A DNA stretch of 64,000 bases, taken from Piezodorus guildinii. Taxonomy: Eukaryota > Arthropoda > Insecta > Hemiptera > Pentatomidae. The position numbers were made by a program, and so were the translations under genes. Where the stretch lies: contig CM041292.1 of the NCBI GenBank assembly GCA_023052935.1, positions 43,732,139-43,796,138 of the forward strand, given 5' to 3'. Under the pieces are notes generated by a model. It saw nothing but the letters and a program-made list of their open reading frames with translations, was not told where the DNA came from and did not search any database. Positions 22,313-33,908 of the stretch are shown piece after piece. Positions within the stretch are counted from its first letter, which is position 1, and every line of letters begins with the position of its first letter.

Positions 22313-22860
22313 AATACATCCTTGTATCCCAAATATTGGAATTTTTGGTATTACCTTTAATTCTTGTCTATATATTTAGTCTTATTTCTTTTTGATCATT
22401 ATCATTATCAAATTCATTATTTAGTTTTCTCCTTAAGCTCGAATACCCATCCCACTAGAACAGCTGATAGATTTTCCTACTAATTGTTTTCTTATGAGAC
22501 TGCAGATGACTGGCAACAGACAAAAACGTATTTTTTTTGTTTCATACACACCTCACTATATGAGGGTATAAATAAATTTATTTCAAGATCTCCATTCCTT
22601 TGATAACTGGATAAACATTGATATGAGCGAAATATTGTATTCAATTATTAAAAAAAAATTGAAGATTTTTTTTTCTGATGGAATAATTTTGATAACATCT
22701 AAATATTTTTAGAAATCATAACCGTAACAATTCCAAATGTAATGCGACGTCTTAAAAAAAAGTTTTAGTAAAAAAAAATGTGACGTGGCATCCTGTTTAC
22801 TAACGTCATAACTGTTGACTATTTAATAGAATTAAATTTTATTTAATCAAAATCAACACT
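22313..22860. other. Segment paralogous to 29190-29790
   Basis: TTTTCCTACTAATTGTTTTC, GACTGCAGATGACTGGCAAC and GTGACGTGGCATCCTGTTTA all recur in order at about 29350-29750. It is a duplicated intron of the Gr array with no coding content. The I-type LINE at 22862 is inserted in it. Confidence 0.65.
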
Positions 22861-22861
22861 T

Positions 22862-24190
22862 TAACTGCTGGACACCGTTCATAATACTGCGATAAGGCTC
22901 TGTACAGGTGCATTCAGATCTTCGCCGGTTGATAGCTTATATGCAGAAAGTGGAGAACCGAGTCTTGCCTTAAGAAGAGCTTACCTAACTCTTTCTTACG
23001 CAGCATCCATTTTGTCTAAAAAGAACCATCCCAACTACGAACTTGTTGCATCCGATATAAATGAAAATAATTATAAAATTGGCATCAAAGGAAGAATTAG
23101 TGATCTTTTGCTGGAATTAAACTTAAACGTAAATAATATTTTAAGTTTGAACGACTTTTTATTCGATCTATGGGATACGGATTTCATCCGAATTGACATA
23201 ACCCTTACAAAAAGAGTGAAATCTTTTGAAGATCGCGTCTTTATGAAAAGCTATTTTTTGGAATTGAAAGAGAAATATAATAATTTTTCTATAATATACG
23301 GATGCATCAAAAGTAAGTGATGAAGTTGGATGTGCTGTGGTAAGTGATACAATTAATCACAGGTTCATATTACCCGGAATAAACAGCATATTTACTGGAG
23401 AACTATTTGCAATATATATAGCCTTGGAGCTAGTCAAGACAATGAATGACAACTACTTGCTCATAGTGACGGACTCATTAAGTTCACTTAAAGCAATCTC
23501 TGATACAAAATCAAACAATTCTCTAGTAAGGGAAATAACAAATTGTATTTGGCGATTGCAAGAAAATTTCAACAAAAAAGTTGTACTTGCATGGGTCCCG
23601 TCGCATTGCGGTATTGTGGGAAATGATGTAGCCGACAGAGAAGCAAACAGGGCGAGGCTGAATGAACCTGCGACTGAAAATGTGAACATAACCACAGCAG
23701 AAGATTGGAAGAGGCATTGCAGGAAGACCATTATTAACAATTAGAAAACTGAATGGGCTACTTCCAGTACTAAACTGAAAGAGCTAAAGCAAGATGTATC
23801 TCCTTGGACCACATCATGCAGAAAAAGTAGAAAGGAAGAGGATAGGCTGAGGATAGATAGGCTCAGGAGGAGCAAGGCTGAGGATAGGCCATACAGCCTT
23901 TACACACGGATATTTAATGAGAGGCCTGGATCCGCCATTCTGTGATACATGTAACACAACACTGACCATAAAACACATTGTAACATCATGTACACTGTAC
24001 ACTGACACCAGAACAAGACATAACATACCTTCAAACTTAAAAGAAGCATTAGGAAATGATGAAGACATAATTCTAAGACTTTTTGAGTTTCTTAGAGACA
24101 TTGGTCTGTTAAACTCAATATAAAAGTAGAATCAAGACCCGCTAATGACCCGAATGGGTAGATGCGGAATAGCAAATAAATAAATAAATT
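22862..24190 (+). mobile_element. I-type LINE, 3' part with RNase H, broken
   Basis: It starts inside the end of an RT domain (frame equivalent to LDTVHNTAIRLCTGAFRSSP then LRRAYLTLSYAASIL). RNase H follows in the frame at 23337-23744: GELFAIYIALELVK, VTDSLSSLKAI, and the VPSHCGIVGNDVADREAN block with its catalytic Asp. After a stop, the C-terminal knuckle CDTCNTTLTIKHIVTSC is in frame at 23917-24123. An AAATAAATAAAT tail ends it at about 24190. RNase H after RT is typical of the I group of LINEs. It is 5'-truncated and frameshifted. Confidence 0.85.
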
Positions 24191-24450
24191 CTTATTTATT
24201 TTAAAAAAAATAATAGTTTTTTGTTTGTTTGTTCCAAGGTTCTTTTGTAACGGTTTTATAAATCTTAAGATAAAATATATGTATGTGTAACTATTCAATT
24301 TCGGTCGAAGTTTTTGATTTAAGTATTTTGAAACGATCGAATAAATAAGTCTCAGTCTTTGGTTAAGGGTTATTCTTATTTTCTTCAATTTGTGGACCTC
24401 ATGCTATTCTTCAGACTAAGGTTTAATGTATACCATGGTGTGTTTGTGTT
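24191..24450. other. Duplicated intron segment
   Basis: It matches 29790-30010 (AAGTCTCAGTCTTTGGTTAA, GTGGACCTCAT). The match continues on the far side of the R1 LINE at about 25025. Confidence 0.6.
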
Positions 24451-25022
24451 TTTTTTTTTTTTTTTTATTGTAGGGGAAAATCTTTCACAAGACGAAGTTG
24501 GCTCTTGAATCCACAACAGCAGTGTGAGATTCTTACTCACTAAAAACCACCTACATTCTCTGCGACGCCACACCACGGAACTGCTTGCAGGCATTAATTC
24601 GCGGTTGACAGGATGGCTAAGCGACTACTTCTCTACTGCATACTTCACGGTACTTGACCTCTTTTCGCCCGCTCCTCGACTCTCAGTCTACTTCTTACCC
24701 TCGCAGAATAATCTGGCCAGTTTTCTTGACTGGTCAACATGAGCTGTACCAGATTTTCCGGTGTGGATCTTTTTTGAGCACCATATCTAGCTGGGCCTTC
24801 ACGGTAAATTTCTTGCATGCAAAGAAAGCACTGTCCACTGTTTCATCCAAAGGAGGACAGGTGGTACATGATGATTCTTCTTCCAGCACGAACCTGTAAA
24901 GATATGACCTGAAACAGCCATGTCAAGAGAGCAGTTAGGTAAGGTAATGATCAACCTTTCCGTGTGTGCGGGTCACCCACGATGAAATATCTGATGGTTC
25001 GTCCACCTTCCAGATGATGATG
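24451..25022 (-). mobile_element. R1-clade LINE, RT C-terminus and 3' UTR
   Basis: On the minus strand, 24880-24990 reads in pieces as HGKVDHYLT, LLS, HGCFRSYLYRF, then EEESSCTTCPPLDETVDSA followed by FFACKKF. This is the R1-clade C-terminal region with its Cys-Cys-Cys knuckle. The 3' UTR runs left to a T-run at about 24450-24468, the antisense of a poly(A) tail. Its site is empty in the paralogous segment near 30010-30040. Confidence 0.7.
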
Positions 25023-25320
25023 AGTCATGTATATATATATACACATAGTTTGTCTATCTAAGCAAACTGGAGAAGAAGGGTCATGTCAAAGAGTAAACAG
25101 TAGTGCTGTAATTTGTCATGATTCAATAGAATTTTACAGAATACATGTGAGGTACATGTTGCTTTTTTATGTCTTAAAGATTGCTGTGTTAACTGCATTT
25201 GTCGTAGTTAAGATACTAGAGCTGCAAGACATGCCATGAGCATAAATAATGTAAACCAGTGGAGCGAGTACAGCGCCTTGGGGTACTTCAAAGTGACAAC
25301 CTTTAACGTGGTAGATTAGC
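25023..25320. other. Duplicated intron block, copy 2, with LINE RT scrap
   Basis: 25028-25145 repeats the 13561 and 30020 block. 25195-25290 (minus) repeats the RT fragment seen at 13780-13875. Confidence 0.6.
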
Positions 25321-25461
25321 GCGTTAATGTCACAGCCAAAGGATCGTTAATAATACGCTAGTGTATAAATTACAAATCCATTATGAGTTTTTAAGATCGA
25401 ATAGTTAATACTAGGCTAGGTAAGGTCATTTCAAGGTAAATTGACTTATTTAAGAGTACAA

Positions 25462-25491
25462 TATAAATTATGCATTATTGAAGTGTCAGTT
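25462..25491 (+). promoter_or_regulatory. Core promoter of the Gr exon at 25564: TATA box plus initiator
   Basis: TATAAA at 25462 and TCAGTT at 25486 are 24 bp apart, and the ATG is 78 bp after the initiator. It is nearly identical to the promoters at 14523 and 33807. Confidence 0.62.
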
Positions 25492-25563
25492 CTAGCAATG
25501 ACACCCCTTTGTTAGCAGTATTGGAAGTTATTGGACGCATCAGTATTGTTCATTCGCCCCAAG

Positions 25564-26444
25564 ATGGCCAGCTCACTCGCTTCTAAAATCCAATATAATC
25601 CTATCTTTATGGCTTCCACCGCCCTAGGCATCTTCCCCTTCCGAGCTCACAACGGGCTGTTGGAGTTGGATACATTTTTGTTCGGATATTCCCTCATTTT
25701 CATCTCCATCGTATCATTTGTAGGCCTTTACACTTTAACAAATGTAGGAAGTGTGAAAGGTTCAGGCGATATTTTAGACAAACCATTGAGACTGGTGGTC
25801 ATTGTTTTACATACAATCCAGTTTCCAAGCTGTCTTGGTATTTTATTTTACAAGCAAATCATTTTCCAGAAAATGATGAGTTCTATACATAATTTGATAT
25901 CCCTGGTTAAAACAATGGAGTTTAAAATTTCGAACTTGGAGACGAGTAAGCGTTCTGTACTATTCGACCTCTTGCAGTCAGTGGTAGTTTTGTTACTTTT
26001 TTTATGTTTGGTAATATGAGGCTTATCCCATTAAGTTTATCCTTTTTTTTCGTAGTTATAACAATTGGGTCCAATCTTTGTATTATGCAGTTCTGTTTTT
26101 TTGTCGACATCGTATACGAACTTTTGGTAACTGGGACCGTTGTTTTGAAGATGGTAAAACGAACTGTATATCGTAAGCTAGATATCAAAATGCTGGAACA
26201 ACTGATAGAAACAACAAACAAAATCATGTCCGTGGCTAATTACATCAATTCAATATACTCATTTCAACTGCTTTTCTTGATTTTCCTTAGGTTTCTAATG
26301 TTTATAATGCATATTTACTACAGTATCAAAGAAATGACAAGATGTTATAGCTGCAGCCTCATCTTCGGTAACATTTTGATGATGTTTCATCATTTTTACA
26401 ACAGCTGGAAAATAAATCATGCTTCTGAGATGGCATCGAAGAAG
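25564..26444 (+). pseudogene. Gustatory receptor large exon, subfamily 2, one frameshift
   Basis: MASSLASKIQYNPIFMAST opens at 25564 and the exon ends ASKK|GTTAGT, phase 0. It is very close to the exons at 14625 and 33909. Compared with the first, a base is missing just before the T-run at about 25998-26005, ending the first frame at 'LFLCLVI*'. The second frame then runs cleanly (RLIPLSLSFFFVVITIG ... KINHASEMASKK). It has a promoter and splice donor, so a single indel is the only visible damage. This could be a recent pseudogene or a base-calling error. Confidence 0.78.
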
Positions 26445-26850
26445 GTTAGTGAAGATTTGTTTTGAGAAATCTTAGAATGTTCTGTTTTCTGTTTTGAAAT
26501 ACAATTTTCAAATTGTTCTTTTGCCTTAAAACAGTTAAACTTCAACACATACGAAAAACCAGACACCAGATGTCTATAATTGTAATCTGTAATTAATTTG
26601 TTTTATTGTGATTTGCAATAGGACTTTATTCGATATCAACGGTTTAAACAAATATAATCAGAATTAAGTACAGGGCATTTATTTTTTGTATTTTTGACGT
26701 CCTAAAAACCGAACCGGTCCTGGCATATTTAACTCTTAACACATTTATAGTATTTGTTTAAACGCTGAATGAAATCAAGAATTCAATTAAAAAAAAAAAA
26801 ATTAAGTAATTTGTAGAAAATTGTATTTAATTTCTTAGTATTTGGATAGT
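26445..26850. other. Intron start, paralogous to 34795-35175
   Basis: AACCGAACCGGTCCTGGCAT and neighbouring sequence are shared with the flank of the exon ending at 34794. I see no C-terminal Gr exon. Confidence 0.6.
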
Positions 26851-27273
26851 TCGATATTGAAGGAAGAATACTCATCCATTCCAAGCAAGATGTGTCGGCC
26901 TGTCTTTGGGATAGTATTCTTTGTTTAATCTTTATAACTGGTAGCTTGTTTGTGTTATTCGCATTTTTGTACTCTTTTGGGAAAGTATGCGCTTTATTCG
27001 AAATAGAAATCAAAGATCTGAGGTCAATAAAGCGAGCTGTATATCGGAATCACAGTGTTAAAATAAATGAAAAAATCATTGAAACATCAAACCAAATCAT
27101 ACCAGTAGCAAGAAAAATCAATTACATATATTCTTTTGTACTGTTAATTATCATATCGTCTAGGTATTTATTTCTTATATTATCCTTGTTCTATGTTATC
27201 TTTATTCTATCAAACTTCTCAGAAAATGTTTGGCACGTAATCGAGGACTCATTAATAATGTCATATAACTTTT

Positions 27274-27551
27274 GGTACCACCCATAGCTTAGTGGTTAGC
27301 ATAACAGCTTTCTATGCCAAAGGTCGCGGGTTCCAACCCGCGAGTGGCCCTAGGATTTTTTAATGGAGTAAAAAATCCTTAGTTATGCCATCCTTCGGAG
27401 GGGACGTTAAAATGTGGTCCCCAGCCTGTGCGATGTCAGTTACTCGTTAAAGATCCCTATCCCAATAAGCAAAATTTAGGACTCCCACTGTAGCATCGTC
27501 CGATTAGCCATAGCAGCATAAAAGTGACGTTAAACGAATAAACAACAACAA
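27274..27551 (+). mobile_element. tRNA-derived SINE, full length, with 13-bp target duplication
   Basis: The head has an A box (TAGCTTAGTGG) and B-box-like GGTTCCAACCC at tRNA spacing. A conserved body follows, then the tail TTAAACGAATAAACAACAAC. The host sequence TCATATAACTTTT is present on both sides (27261-27273 and 27552-27564). Related copies are at 46435 (minus), 63111 (minus) and, headless, inside both Helitrons. It would be transcribed by RNA polymerase III and mobilised by a LINE. Confidence 0.9.
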
Positions 27552-27572
27552 TCATATAACTTTTATATCATA

Positions 27573-28793
27573 CTAGCTGGGAATAGAGAGGATTGGAGCC
27601 GGTGGCTGAACGCTCCCCTACGCTGATACGGCACAACAGGGAGAAGCAAAAGAAGAAGAAGAAGAAGAAGAAATGATTAAAAAAAAAATCTAAACAATTT
27701 TTTAGTGGGAGTAAAAAAACCTTGGTTATGCCCTCCTTCGAAGGGGACGTAAAATGGTGGTCCCAAGCCTTTGCGATTCCATGAACTCGTTAAAGATCTC
27801 TACCCTAACTAAACTTGGAGAGGAAAAAATTAGTCTTCATACGATTAGCCATAGTAGTATAAAAGTGATGTTAAATGAATAGACAACAACAGAAATATGC
27901 TTAAATATATTTGTTATAAAATCTTTGTGCCTTTGCTAATACCAATCAGATTAAGGCGATTTTACGTTCAGATTGTTAGAAATTTTATGTTTCAATTTTT
28001 TCTCGTTATCATTGAACCTAAATACATAAATTTCTCTACGTGTTCAAAAGTATGCCCTAATATATTAATATCATCAAAATCGCCACCATTTCTGCTACTA
28101 ATCATATATTTCGTTTTATCGGTATTTATTTCGATTCCATTTGTTTACCGGCTTTTATTAACGCACTTGTATTTAGTTGTATTGTGTCCGTGTCTTCCCC
28201 TAGCAGTACCGAATGATCGGCGTTTCCCAGAATCGGAATTTTATCACTTAGATTTAAATCTTTCTCGGTACACGTCACCTTTTCTATGAGATATTCTAAA
28301 GTGACTTCGTCGGTGTCAATTTATGTTATTATGATCGCTATTAAGAATTTTTTAAAAGAAAATATTTTAAAGTACTTCTGCGTAAATATTTTTAGTTTTA
28401 TTTTCTGGTGGCAGAAGAACTGATTTTCTACGCAACCCGATCTTGACGTAAATCGATTCCTACGTGTTTCAATGCTTACCTCTGTGATTTATTAATTGTT
28501 ACGGCAAAAGATAAATTAACGGGAAATTGAATTATTTTAAAATTAAAATGTAGACATTTGGAATTATTGGGATGCGAGGTGTTTTTTTCACTAATTTCCC
28601 CCGTTTTTTTTCTGGATTTTCCACTGATTCTTCACTCCTATTGGTCGCAGCGTGATGTCATATAGCCTACAGCCTTCCTCGATAAATGGACTATCCAACT
28701 GTAAAATAATTTTTCAATTCGAACCAGTAGTTTCTGAGATTAGCGCGTTCAAACAAACAAACAAACTCTTCAGCTTTATAATATTAGTATAGA
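27573..28793 (-). mobile_element. Non-autonomous Helitron, about 1.2 kb
   Basis: On the minus strand the ends are TCTATACTAATATTATAAAG and CTCTATTCCCAGCTAG. It is inserted between A (27572) and T (28794) without duplication: joining the flanks gives TATATCATATGGAAAATATG, almost exactly the intact exon's TATATCATTTGGAAAATATG. A GGAGC/GCTCC hairpin precedes the CTAG end. Its 5' 1.1 kb matches the element at 19184-21193, including the SINE (27700-27893) and LINE (27985-28330) pieces, but the 3' terminal ~110 bases differ. Also contains an (AAG)n run at about 27650. Confidence 0.78.
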
Positions 28794-28832
28794 TGGAAAA
28801 TATGTGATGCTTCAGAGAAAGCATCCAAGAAG

Positions 28833-30431
28833 GTTGGTAACTATTTATTTATTTGGTTGTCTGAAGTTTTAAAACTTTTAGTTTAATTTAAACATTTCTC
28901 GGTATCTTGATTTTTTAAGTGCTCCTTCACAACCGATATTTTATCTCTCAAATAAAGCATATAATAACTACTAAATATAAATATAGCAACACGATGTCAC
29001 TAAAATCCGTCATCTTGGTCACTTCTCACATGAACCTCAAATGAAAAGACGTTAAAGTGATCCTTGATTCAGAATATCCGACAAAGTACTCACATCTAAC
29101 AGAAGGCTGTTGCCAACCTATGGATCCAGGTATTTTTCGCCCTAAAGAAACTAAATTTTCACATTAAATACATCATTTTGGCCTAAATATTGGAGTTATT
29201 CTTTTATTACCTCTATTAGTTGTCTATGTCTTTTATATAGTTTACTTTTGATCATTATCTAGGGAATTCTTAGATAGGCTATCAAACTCTTTATTCTGTT
29301 TTATTATATTTTTTCATTAAAATGGAATACCCTTCCCACTAGAACTACTGATAGGTTTTCCTACAGATTGTTCTCTAATGAGACTACAGATGACTGGCAA
29401 CAGACCAAAATCTATTTTTTTTGTTTTTGTTTTTTTATACACACCTTACGTACTATATAAATAAATTGATTTTACGATTTCCATACCTTATATAACTTCA
29501 TAAATATTTACGTAAGCGAAATATTGTATTAAAATATTTTTCCAAAGCTTGAAGACTTTATTTCATCATAAAAAAATATTTAGGTACAATTTAAAAAAAT
29601 ATTTTTCGTGGTCATCCTTCATGGCTATTTTAAATAGAGTTCCGGAAATCATCACCATAACGATTCTAAACGTAATACATCTTTAAAAAAAAGTATTAGT
29701 AGTCTCAGAAAACATTTACAAAATGTGTGACGTGGCATCCTGTTTAATAACCTCATAACTGTCTTATTAAATTTCATAAATGATTATTCAATATAATTAA
29801 TTTTTATTTATTAAAAAAAAAATAGGTTTTTGTTTGTTCGTTCCAAGGTCCTTTTGTTACGATTTTATACATTTTAAGATGAAAGATCTTTGTATTTTGA
29901 AAAGAACGAATAAAAAAAGTCTCAGTCTTTGGTTAAGAACTATTCGTATTTTCTTGATTTTTGTGGACCTCATTCCATTTTTCAGTCAAACGTCAGACTA
30001 AGGTTTAATGCATAACATGTGTATATTTAATGTATATATATACAAAAAGTTTGTCTAAGAAAACTGGAGGTGGAGGATCATGTCAAAGAGTAAATAGTAG
30101 TGGTGTAATTTGTCATGATTCAGTAGAATTTTTACCTACTACAGTCGTCTGAATTTTTACCAACAACAAAAATAATGATGTTCAAAATGAAATTAATTGA
30201 ATTATATTTGTTTGTTAAAGATATTTAATTACATACTGACAATTTAACTTTATACACATGATTCTGGGATTGTTATCATACTAATCGCATAACAATCAAC
30301 GATAACTAAGACAACAATAAAAAGAAAATCACTACATAACAATAATATTGGTTTACAAATTAAAATATAAATAAAATGTAGAGCATGTGTGTGTATTTAT
30401 ATATAACTTATGTTCTACCGGGAAAATTACA
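28833..30431. other. Duplicated intron of the Gr array without the LINE inserts
   Basis: 28833-29230 matches 12941-13350 and 45968-46345. 29230-30130 matches 22330-22860, 24190-24450 and 25025-25145 in order. It is the 'empty' version of the segment that carries an I-type and an R1 LINE at 22.9-25.0 kb. No coding content. Confidence 0.7.
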
Positions 30432-31195
30432 TTAAATTCTGGTGCGGGCAACACACGACTATCACTTATCTCCGTTTTTAAAATCGATTAAAGAATTTTC
30501 AAATACAGTTAGAGATAAAAATGAGTGAAACTATTAAGGAACTAATTAAAATGAATTTATGTAAAATCATGTGTTTTCTTAAAAAATCTATTATATTATT
30601 ACCTAAAATAATCAGTTAGTTTTATCGGCTATTCATCGTTCTTTATCATGTTTTAGAAGTTTATGTATATGATAATATTTTTTCTAAAGTATTTACTTTC
30701 CAGCGCTATATTATACGTGTATATTACTGTTAAGTTAAAAAAAAAAAAAAATTGCATTAAACTTTTTTTTTTCACTTTTCTCCTTTAGTTGGATATCGAA
30801 TTCGTTCAACTTATATATTTACCTGTTTTTATCAATAGTAACAAGATTATATGGTTATTTTTATAGAATGTACACAATTAAAGGTAATTTAGACCATTTC
30901 TTTTTTAAATATTGGCATTTAAGAACTTTCAAACTATTTCAATCAGAATGAAACCTACATGATATTAAATTAAATTAAACTTTAAGCCCATTAAATTTTA
31001 CATCGATATAGCGAATTTAATCAAAATTGTTGGAGCCGTTTTTAAGAAAATCGTAAAAAGTTGCAAAAAAGATGATATAAAGTGGATCTTCATGTTAGCT
31101 GATTTTGATGAAAAAGTTGATTAGCATCTCGGGCGTATATTGTCTTAAATATGTGTGTGTGTGTTTACGCGAGGGAGTTATCACACACACAACAC
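30432..31195 (-). repeat. P-family repeat, inverted copy
   Basis: The plus strand starts TTCTGGTGCGGGCAACACAC, the inverse of the 22110-22130 end, and runs to a GT-rich stretch near 31150-31200. The opening CTTTCACTTACC end is missing. Confidence 0.65.
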
Positions 31196-31259
31196 ACACA
31201 ATAAAATACCTCTCGCGGACCGAACAGACTAGGGTAAGGAACCCCGCATAATAAACCAA

Positions 31260-33015
31260 CCATGGTGAGTCAGGTGAAAATGACAAATCTTACGGTGCAA
31301 GGGGCTCAGATCCCCAATACCGGCGTCTGGGAATGCGGGTTCTCAGGTGTCGTTATCCTGTGACCGCAGTACTGCAGTAGTGGATCACTTGGCTACTGCA
31401 GTGACTAATGCTTCAAGTGAAGAAAGGACAAAGCAATTGTGAGAAATGTTTGGAGGAAAAATTGATAACCTTCACGAATGTGTCAAGAAGGCTAAAAATA
31501 CCAATAACAAAATCAAAGCAGAAGTAATTTCAATTCAAGTATGCGGTAATAGTTGCGGAACTCAGACCTTAATAAATAGACACAGACCAGAGTCAAGCTT
31601 GCGAACCCCCAACGAGGATTCTAAAGTACTAACACCAGGTACTCGAGAGGAGAGAAAACCACCAACGGTCTGGATGAAATAGAGGTCTTGGCTAAAGCTG
31701 AAAATAACTCGAGATATATGGCCAGTGACCAATGGAAAATAATGAAATCGAAAAAAAATAGAAAAAAGAAGGTTGAAGATCAGAAAATACGAACGAAACC
31801 TCCTCGTCCAGATGCTTTGATGGTCACAGCAAAGGGGGGCTCGACGTACGCAGATATTCTGCGAACAGTAAAAAGCGATCCTGACCTCCAAGACATAGGT
31901 AATAAAATGCAAAAAATACGGAAGTGCACCTCGGGCGGTCTCCTTTTTGTGCTGGATAGGAAAGCATAAGAAAAGACGGAACAAATTTGTACTGCAATTG
32001 CACAGAAAATGGCTGATAAAGCAGAGGTCACGTGCAAAAGAAACTTTGCTGTTTTGGAATTAAAAGACCTTGATGAACTGACGGATGCCGAAGAAGTGCA
32101 TAAAGCCCTTCAAAATCAAATAAAAGGTGCCGAAAACACTGATATTTCTGTGGTGAAGTCACTTCGCAAGGCTTACGGTGGCACACAGACAGCTGTGATA
32201 GTATTGCTTAGGGCATTTGCGAGAAAAGCTTTTAGAAAAAGGAAGCATCCGAGTTAGTTGGGTAAGCAGTTGGAAAAGAGAAAAAATGTCTCCTCAAAGA
32301 TGTTTTCGTTGCTTCGATTCGATGGCGAAATATTGCAAGGGTACCGACATAACAAAGCTCTGTTTGCGATGTAGCGAAATGGGACATACAGCAAAATATT
32401 GTAACGGTGAATCGAACTATCTACTATGCCCTGAGGGAGCAAACCGCAGGCACCCAATGGGTTGCTTTAAATGCCTTATTTACCAACGAGCGGTTGAAGC
32501 AGTTACCGAAAATAAGGTTTTTACAGCTGAACCTTAATCATTGTGAAGCTGTACAGGACCTCTTCTGGCAACCTATCAGTGAGAATGACATCGACATTGC
32601 TATACTATGCGAGCAGTACAGTGACGTCGATGGACCCTGGATGATGGACCTTAGTAGCCGAGCAGCTATATGGGTCAGGAAAGACCACTTCATACAGGAA
32701 GTCCAACCGATTCGAAGAAGAGGATTCATATGGATCAAAGTAAAACACATTTACATTAGTAGAGTCTACGCATCACCTAGTGCACCACAAGATGAATTTG
32801 AGGCTCTACTTGATGGTATTGAGCATAAACTGCGTCGACAACCTCTTATAATCGCTGGAGATTTCAACGCATGGGCTACTGCATGGGGTAGCAAGTATAC
32901 AAACAGGAGAGGCGAATCTTCTCGACAAGTTTGCTACTCTGGATGTTGTTCTCCTAAATACCGGCTCTACTCTGACGTTCAGATTGAAACGAGTCATGAA
33001 CTGTTTCTTAAGATT
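31260..33015 (+). mobile_element. R1-clade LINE, 5' part: ORF1 and endonuclease, broken
   Basis: Two regions are recognisable. ORF1 pieces (31446-32537) end in gag-type knuckles CFRCFDSMAKYCKG, CLRCSEMGHTAKYC and a third Cys-rich block. The ORF2 start at 32510 reads IRFLQLNLNHCEAVQDL, DIAILCEQYSD, AIWVRKDHF, then YASPSAPQDEFE and the endonuclease core AGDFNAWATAWGS. 'QLNLNHC' and 'GDFNAWATAWGS' are hallmarks of R1-type elements. Frame breaks occur between pieces, and homology stops after the endonuclease middle at about 33000. No RT follows. Confidence 0.82.
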
Positions 33016-33665
33016 TGTCTTCGGTACCTCTAGACGGTCACATATGTCCACCTCTATGATAAGTCAAATTGGCTCTTTCCCTCGATTCGGAGGCAATATT
33101 TCCTTGGTTCCATTCTCTATCAAGTCATCCGCTCCCACCGCCCCTCTTACATCTATAGTCTCCTGCAATTTAAATCCTCAATCCATACTCAGGAAAGCGG
33201 ATCCCGTCTTTCCGACCTCTATATGCCTTCCCATAGAACCAAAAAATATGAATTTTCTGGAATACTCTCCCATCACACATCCGTCATGCTCCTTCCCAAT
33301 CTTCTTTCAATTCTCCTTTTTAAACATCTTCTTGCCTTCCATTCAGATGCCAACTAATTTCAGTACAGCGATTACAGTGAGAAATGTCTACACTTCAAAA
33401 TATAATAATGTATGATAGTAAAGTTTATTTTCATTTATATTTTTAATTATTCTAATGTTTTTTGGTTTGTCAGTTCTATATTACATTTAGATATTACTGT
33501 ATTTTTTTAATTTATACTTTTCATTTATCTCTTTCTTCATCAATTAAAATAATTGTAGATAATTATTGCAATCATTAATTAGTTTTTTTGGCCAGTTATA
33601 ATCATTATTTTTTATGTACATGTGTATTATTCTTATACTTAGTCCCAGAATAAAGTTATTTTTTC
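33016..33665 (+). other. Unclassified, possibly a LINE 3' UTR
   Basis: A stretch is open at 32984-33415 but shows no protein family I know, and its end (TTAGTCCCAGAATAAAGTTA then TTTTTTCATTCATTC) looks like a LINE tail similar to 36750-36785. Assignment is weak. Confidence 0.35.
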
Positions 33666-33806
33666 ATTCATTCAGTCACAGCCACAGGCTCTTCAATAAT
33701 ACGCTAGTGTATAAATTATAAATCCATTATCGGTTTCGATGATTGAATAGTAGTGCTAGGCTAGGTAATGTCATTTCAAGGTAAATTGAATTATTAAAGA
33801 GTACAA

Positions 33807-33836
33807 TATAAATTATGCATTATTGAAGTGTCAGTT
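33807..33836 (+). promoter_or_regulatory. Core promoter of the Gr exon at 33909: TATA box plus initiator
   Basis: TATAAA at 33807, TCAGTT at 33831 (24 bp) and the ATG 78 bp later: same layout as the siblings at 14523 and 25462. Confidence 0.62.
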
Positions 33837-33908
33837 CTAGTAATGACACCCCTTTGTTAATAGTATTGGAAGTTATTGGACGCATCAGTATTGTTCATTC
33901 GCCCCAAG

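Larger units (their letters stand above)
26890..28832 (+). pseudogene. Gr exon, subfamily 1, deleted and split by SINE and Helitron
   Basis: The ATG at 26890 (MCRPVFG) is fused directly to the middle of the receptor ('FGIVFF'), so about 130 codons are deleted. A stop follows at once. The remaining sequence (SACLWDSILC frame) carries RAVYRNHSVKINEKIIETSN and stops at the SINE inserted at 27274. A few bases later a Helitron (27573-28793) interrupts it, after which GGAAAATATGTGATGCTTCA and the donor AAG|GTTGGT resume. No initiator motif lies upstream. It is clearly dead, but a valuable record of insertion order. Confidence 0.9.

Noticed and set aside
27286..27357. A functional tRNA gene
   Set aside because: A and B boxes and tRNA-like length are present, but it is the head of a longer repeated unit with tail and target duplication, and related units occur elsewhere in the window.
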